DNA from: Sulfomarinibacter sp963741385
GTDB lineage: Bacteria > Acidobacteriota > Thermoanaerobaculia > Thermoanaerobaculales > Sulfomarinibacteraceae
Assembly (NCBI GenBank): GCA_963741385.1
Contig: CAVUHO010000006.1
Span: 248,001-312,000 of the forward strand
DNA length: 64,000 nt
Direction: 5' to 3'
Part shown: piece after piece, positions 61,232-64,000 of the stretch
Layout: each line of letters starts with the position of its first letter
Numbering within the stretch: position 1 is the first letter of the stretch
Translations under genes and position numbers: made by a program
Notes under the pieces: generated by a model
The model's database searches: none
Told to the model about the DNA's origin: nothing
The model's input: the letters and a program-made list of their open reading frames with translations, nothing else

Positions 61232-61606
61232 TCCCCTTCGATCTCAGCACCCGCTGGTTCGGCGATCGTTTTTCTTTCTTCGTCGTAAATTTCGTGGGTT
61301 TCCTCGTTGTCCTGTCATTCAAACAAAGTGGTCGCTCATATCTTACATCGGCGCTCCGTGATCATTTGCAACCTCATCAAAACGGACCGCACCCTAATTG
61401 AAGATTTGTCGCGACCCAGATTTTTCGATTGCGTCGGCACCCGGCTGTGGCTGCGTCGGCTTCTCATCTCTCTAACGAAAATTGTGACCGGGCGCACTGT
61501 AGTTAAGTCCCTTCAATACTATTCTTGGCAGTGGATGGGTGTTTCGTAGAGTGCGCTGCCCGGCAATATGAGGCGCGCCGACACAAGATAGAGACGATCT
61601 GAGTCT
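61232..61606. other. divergent intergenic region without a recognisable gene
   Basis: Separates nadE (minus) from the beta-helix protein at 61624 (plus). No gene found; short frames have no family features. The promoters of both genes should lie here. It ends in the G-tract described separately. Confidence 0.6.
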
Positions 61607-61618
61607 GGGGGGGGGGGG
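61607..61618. repeat. homopolymeric tract of 12 G just before a start codon
   Basis: Twelve consecutive G at 61607-61618 are followed by AAATC and the ATG at 61624, so the tract occupies the ribosome-binding position. Length changes by slipped-strand mispairing would alter spacing or accessibility of the binding site. Confidence 0.85.
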
Positions 61619-61623
61619 AAATC

Positions 61624-63675
61624 ATGTCAAATTTCAACAGTCGAGGTGCGTCCGGACGCAATCGGTTCGTTTCACGCTGCGTTTTTCTGCTGGTCGCGGT
61701 AATGCTGACCGCTTGGATTGGAACGACAGCCGATCTCTGGGTTGACAGGAGTTCTCTCGGCGGTACCTGCAGTAATAGCCGATCTCGGGGGCAGGTCAGT
61801 GCCACGTCTCCCTGGTGCACACTCGAGGCAACCGGCGACAACCTTCAACCGGGCGACGTGATTCATGTTCGCGAGGGCGAATACACCGAACTCTACCCGT
61901 GCGATGCATGTTGGTGGGCGGCCGTAATTCAAGTGACTGTCAGCGGCACTGCCGCTGCGCCGATCAAATTTTTGGCAGAGCCCGGCGAAGAGGTCGTTCT
62001 CTCTGCCGACGGAGGTGCGGACTGGGGCATCCTCGTCGTCGAACAGAACGGAGTCGCCCCAAGATTCCTCGAATTCGACGGCTTTGAGTTACGCGGCTTC
62101 GCCTGGAAAGGTGTAATGATCGAGCGCACAAGCGATGTTGTGCTCAAAAACCTCGAGGTCACCAACTGCGTCGAAGGAGCGATTGGAATTCTCCAATCTT
62201 CACGTGTCACGATCGAGGGCTGCGATATTCACCACAACGCTCTGACGGGCTACACAAGTCCCATCAACTACTGGGAGTGTGGCGGCGGAAACGTGATTCG
62301 TGGAAATCGAGTCTGGGCGAACACCGACGAAGACTACCGTGAAACCGAGGGACACGGCATCATTTTCGATTACTCCGACTATTCCATCGGAAACCCCACG
62401 TTGATCGAAAACAACGTCATTTGGAACAACGAGGGTCTCTGCATGAACCTGTTCCACAGCAGCGGGTTTGTGGTTCGAAACAACACCTGCTGGAAGAACA
62501 ACCTTGGGCGGACCGACGGGACAGTTGGTGAGATCTGGCTCGGCGGCGACCACATGACCGTCCATAACAACATCCTGGTTTCTCGTGGTTACGGCCCGGC
62601 GATCTTTATTACAGATTTCGTACAGGATACCTCGACCGTCACCACCGATTACAATCTCCTGTGGTCATCCAACACCTCTAATATCGCCGGGTGGCCTCCG
62701 TGGGAACAGGGTTCGCTTGAAAACTACCGCGACTACAGTGGAGGCGCTTGGGACGCGCATTCGCTGGAGATCAACCCTCAACTCGATGACCCTAACAATG
62801 CTGTCTTCGAACTCAGCAGCGGGTCTCCCGCAATCGATAGAGGCATCAATGCGTTTGCCGCACCTACAGATTTCTCAGGCGTGACCAGACCCCTCGATGG
62901 AGACTCCAATGGTTCTGCGGTCGCCGATATCGGCGCCTTTGAATTTTCAAACGGAACGCCGCCAACGCCCACTCCGACACCAACACCACCCCCATCGCCT
63001 ACGCCAACCCCGACACCACCACCCTCACCCACACCCACCCCCACACCGCCGCCTTCACCGACACCAACGCCAACACCACCCACCGGGACGGTGTTCTGGG
63101 ACGATCTGGATCCAGTGAAAGAAACTTGGACCCACCACGCCGACCAGGGAGTGGATGACTGGGCACTGTCTTCAGCCCGGTCTCATAGTTCGAATTACTC
63201 GTTCTTCAGCAGCGATGTTTCCAACGTCAAAGATAACTACCTCCTCACACCAGCGATTCAGATACCTCAAGAGGGCAGTCTCTCGTTCTGGCACACCTAC
63301 GCGTTCGAGCAGTTTGGTGACGGAGCCGTGATTGAAATCTCGGTCGACGGAGGATTGACGTTTGTTGATCTCGGTCCTCAGATCCTTCAGGGTCAATACA
63401 CGACTGAAATAGCGACCGGCTGGAACAGCCCGATCAGCGGCCGGATGGCCTGGAGTGGAGGATCTCTCGGGACAATGATGGAGGTGAGGGTCGACTTGAG
63501 TCCGTTTGAGGGCCAAACCGCTATTCTCCGTTTCCGCTTGTCATGCGACAGCGGGGACGGCGGCCACGGTTGGTACATCGATGACGTTCAGGTCAGCGGA
63601 ATCGATACCTACCAGATCTTCAAAAACGGATTTGAATCCGGAGGCATGACAGGTTGGACTGTAACTACATCATAA
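61624..63675 (+). CDS. secreted beta-helix protein with Pro-Thr linker and jelly-roll-like domain
   Basis: 683 residues. Signal region FVSRCVFLLVAVMLTAWIGTTA, then a beta-helix of the DUF1565/PbH1 type (TADLWVDRSSLGGTC, DNLQPGDVIHVREGEY, VTIEGCDIHHNALTGY, LIENNVIWNNEGLCMNLFHSSG, VRNNTCWKNNLG) over about residues 35-440. A (Pro-Thr/Pro-Ser) linker follows at about 443-480. Next is one copy of the domain found twice in the 47000-51502 protein (WDDLDPVKETWTHHADQG ... CDSGDGGHGWYIDDVQVSG). The end is IFKNGFESGGMTGW, the short motif of beta-helix paralogues 1 and 2. Its translation start directly follows a 12-G tract, hinting at on/off control. Confidence 0.85.
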   Translation: MSNFNSRGASGRNRFVSRCVFLLVAVMLTAWIGTTADLWVDRSSLGGTCSNSRSRGQVSATSPWCTLEATGDNLQPGDVIHVREGEYTELYPCDACWWAAVIQVTVSGTAAAPIKFLAEPGEEVVLSADGGADWGILVVEQNGVAPRFLEFDGFELRGFAWKGVMIERTSDVVLKNLEVTNCVEGAIGILQSSRVTIEGCDIHHNALTGYTSPINYWECGGGNVIRGNRVWANTDEDYRETEGHGIIFDYSDYSIGNPTLIENNVIWNNEGLCMNLFHSSGFVVRNNTCWKNNLGRTDGTVGEIWLGGDHMTVHNNILVSRGYGPAIFITDFVQDTSTVTTDYNLLWSSNTSNIAGWPPWEQGSLENYRDYSGGAWDAHSLEINPQLDDPNNAVFELSSGSPAIDRGINAFAAPTDFSGVTRPLDGDSNGSAVADIGAFEFSNGTPPTPTPTPTPPPSPTPTPTPPPSPTPTPTPPPSPTPTPTPPTGTVFWDDLDPVKETWTHHADQGVDDWALSSARSHSSNYSFFSSDVSNVKDNYLLTPAIQIPQEGSLSFWHTYAFEQFGDGAVIEISVDGGLTFVDLGPQILQGQYTTEIATGWNSPISGRMAWSGGSLGTMMEVRVDLSPFEGQTAILRFRLSCDSGDGGHGWYIDDVQVSGIDTYQIFKNGFESGGMTGWTVTTS

Positions 63676-63729
63676 ACGAAATCCCGGCCTAGGAAGGTCC
63701 AACCAAACAACCAGCAGGCCGGCTGTTAG

Positions 63730-64000
63730 TCAGCCGACCCGCAGGTTCGGGCCCTCCAGCCAGGTGATAAGGGACTCGGAGAGTTTTTCGGAGGAACCGG
63801 GCATGGTGAAGTTGTGGTCAGCGCCCCGAATAACTCGAAATCCGATACACCCTTCTCCATCCGCCCTGTCTGCCAGGAGACCCGGAAGCACTGTCTCGAA
63901 CCACTTGGGCTGTTCTGTGTCCGCAAAGACACAGAAGACGGGGATCCTCCGATCCAGAGTCTTCCCCAATGCGGCAAGCATGGCACAACTGGCGTCGTCT
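63730..64000 (-). CDS. alpha/beta hydrolase, C-terminal part only (5' end outside the window)
   Basis: 90 codons in frame from the window edge to a TGA at 63730. The sequence MLAALGKTLDRRIPVFCVFADTEQPKWFE corresponds to the strand carrying the acid residue, and VIRGADHNFTMPGSSEKLSESLITWLEG to the catalytic-His loop (GADHNFT) and final helix of serine-hydrolase folds. It may be one of the exosortase-A-system-associated hydrolases, given the XrtA-type deacetylase in the same island, but the diagnostic N-terminus is missing. Confidence 0.7.
   Translation of the reverse strand, partial: DDASCAMLAALGKTLDRRIPVFCVFADTEQPKWFETVLPGLLADRADGEGCIGFRVIRGADHNFTMPGSSEKLSESLITWLEGPNLRVG

Overview
The window is high-GC bacterial chromosome. 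Gene content suggests an Acidobacteriota-like organism, possibly Thermoanaerobaculia. The hints are a giant VPS10/BNR-propeller protein, an M1 peptidase with an Ig-like tail, an IPTL-CTERM-like sorting signal, exosortase-type polysaccharide genes and dense REP hairpins. This placement is an inference from family composition; no rRNA, tRNA or marker phylogeny is available in the window.

Left part (1-13.1 kb): secreted hydrolases and membrane functions. These are a truncated esterase, an M1 metallopeptidase, a VPS10-like propeller protein, a GT2 glycosyltransferase, two exported or anchored proteins of unknown function, a membrane-bound HAMP/(p)ppGpp-synthetase fusion, a LysE-type exporter and a metallophosphoesterase.

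13.1-14.4 kb is mobile and repeat DNA: an internally deleted group II intron whose domain V is still recognisable, REP hairpins and heptanucleotide satellites.

14.4-23.1 kb: a MATE exporter, a TerB-like protein with an unknown partner, a LiaI/LiaF-like plus LytS/LytR-type operon, a TrpB2-type PLP enzyme and an exported isochorismatase-like hydrolase.

23.1-24.7 kb is a REP system: a RAYT (Y1/HUH transposase) gene flanked by GTGG-headed hairpins and a 64-bp tandem array, in which the hairpin has been cut out of two units.

24.7-34.6 kb: a BlaI/BlaR1-like regulatory pair with a two-dyad operator and an apparent frameshift into a long coiled-coil tail; secreted proteins; a spermidine-synthase-like protein; a redoxin without CxxC; a PRPP synthetase; an SDR enzyme; a DUF433 antitoxin with an internally deleted toxin partner; a VOC protein; and a PaaI-type thioesterase.

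35-64 kb is mostly a surface-polysaccharide island. It holds an XrtA-type deacetylase fused to a GT2 domain, then a five- to six-gene run (UDP-GlcNAc 2-epimerase, DegT aminotransferase, Gfo/Idh dehydrogenase, hexapeptide acetyltransferase, FAD oxidoreductase, polysaccharide deacetylase). The first four match the WbpI/E/B/D logic for UDP-2,3-diacetamido-mannuronate-type sugars. A decayed segment follows (methyltransferase and glycosyltransferase remnants around an intact GT87-like protein). Next come a giant Pro-Thr-linker secreted protein with a recent 900-bp internal duplication, three tandem beta-helix paralogues, PrmC-like, SGNH-like and NadE genes, a further beta-helix protein behind a 12-G tract, and the end of an alpha/beta hydrolase at the window edge.
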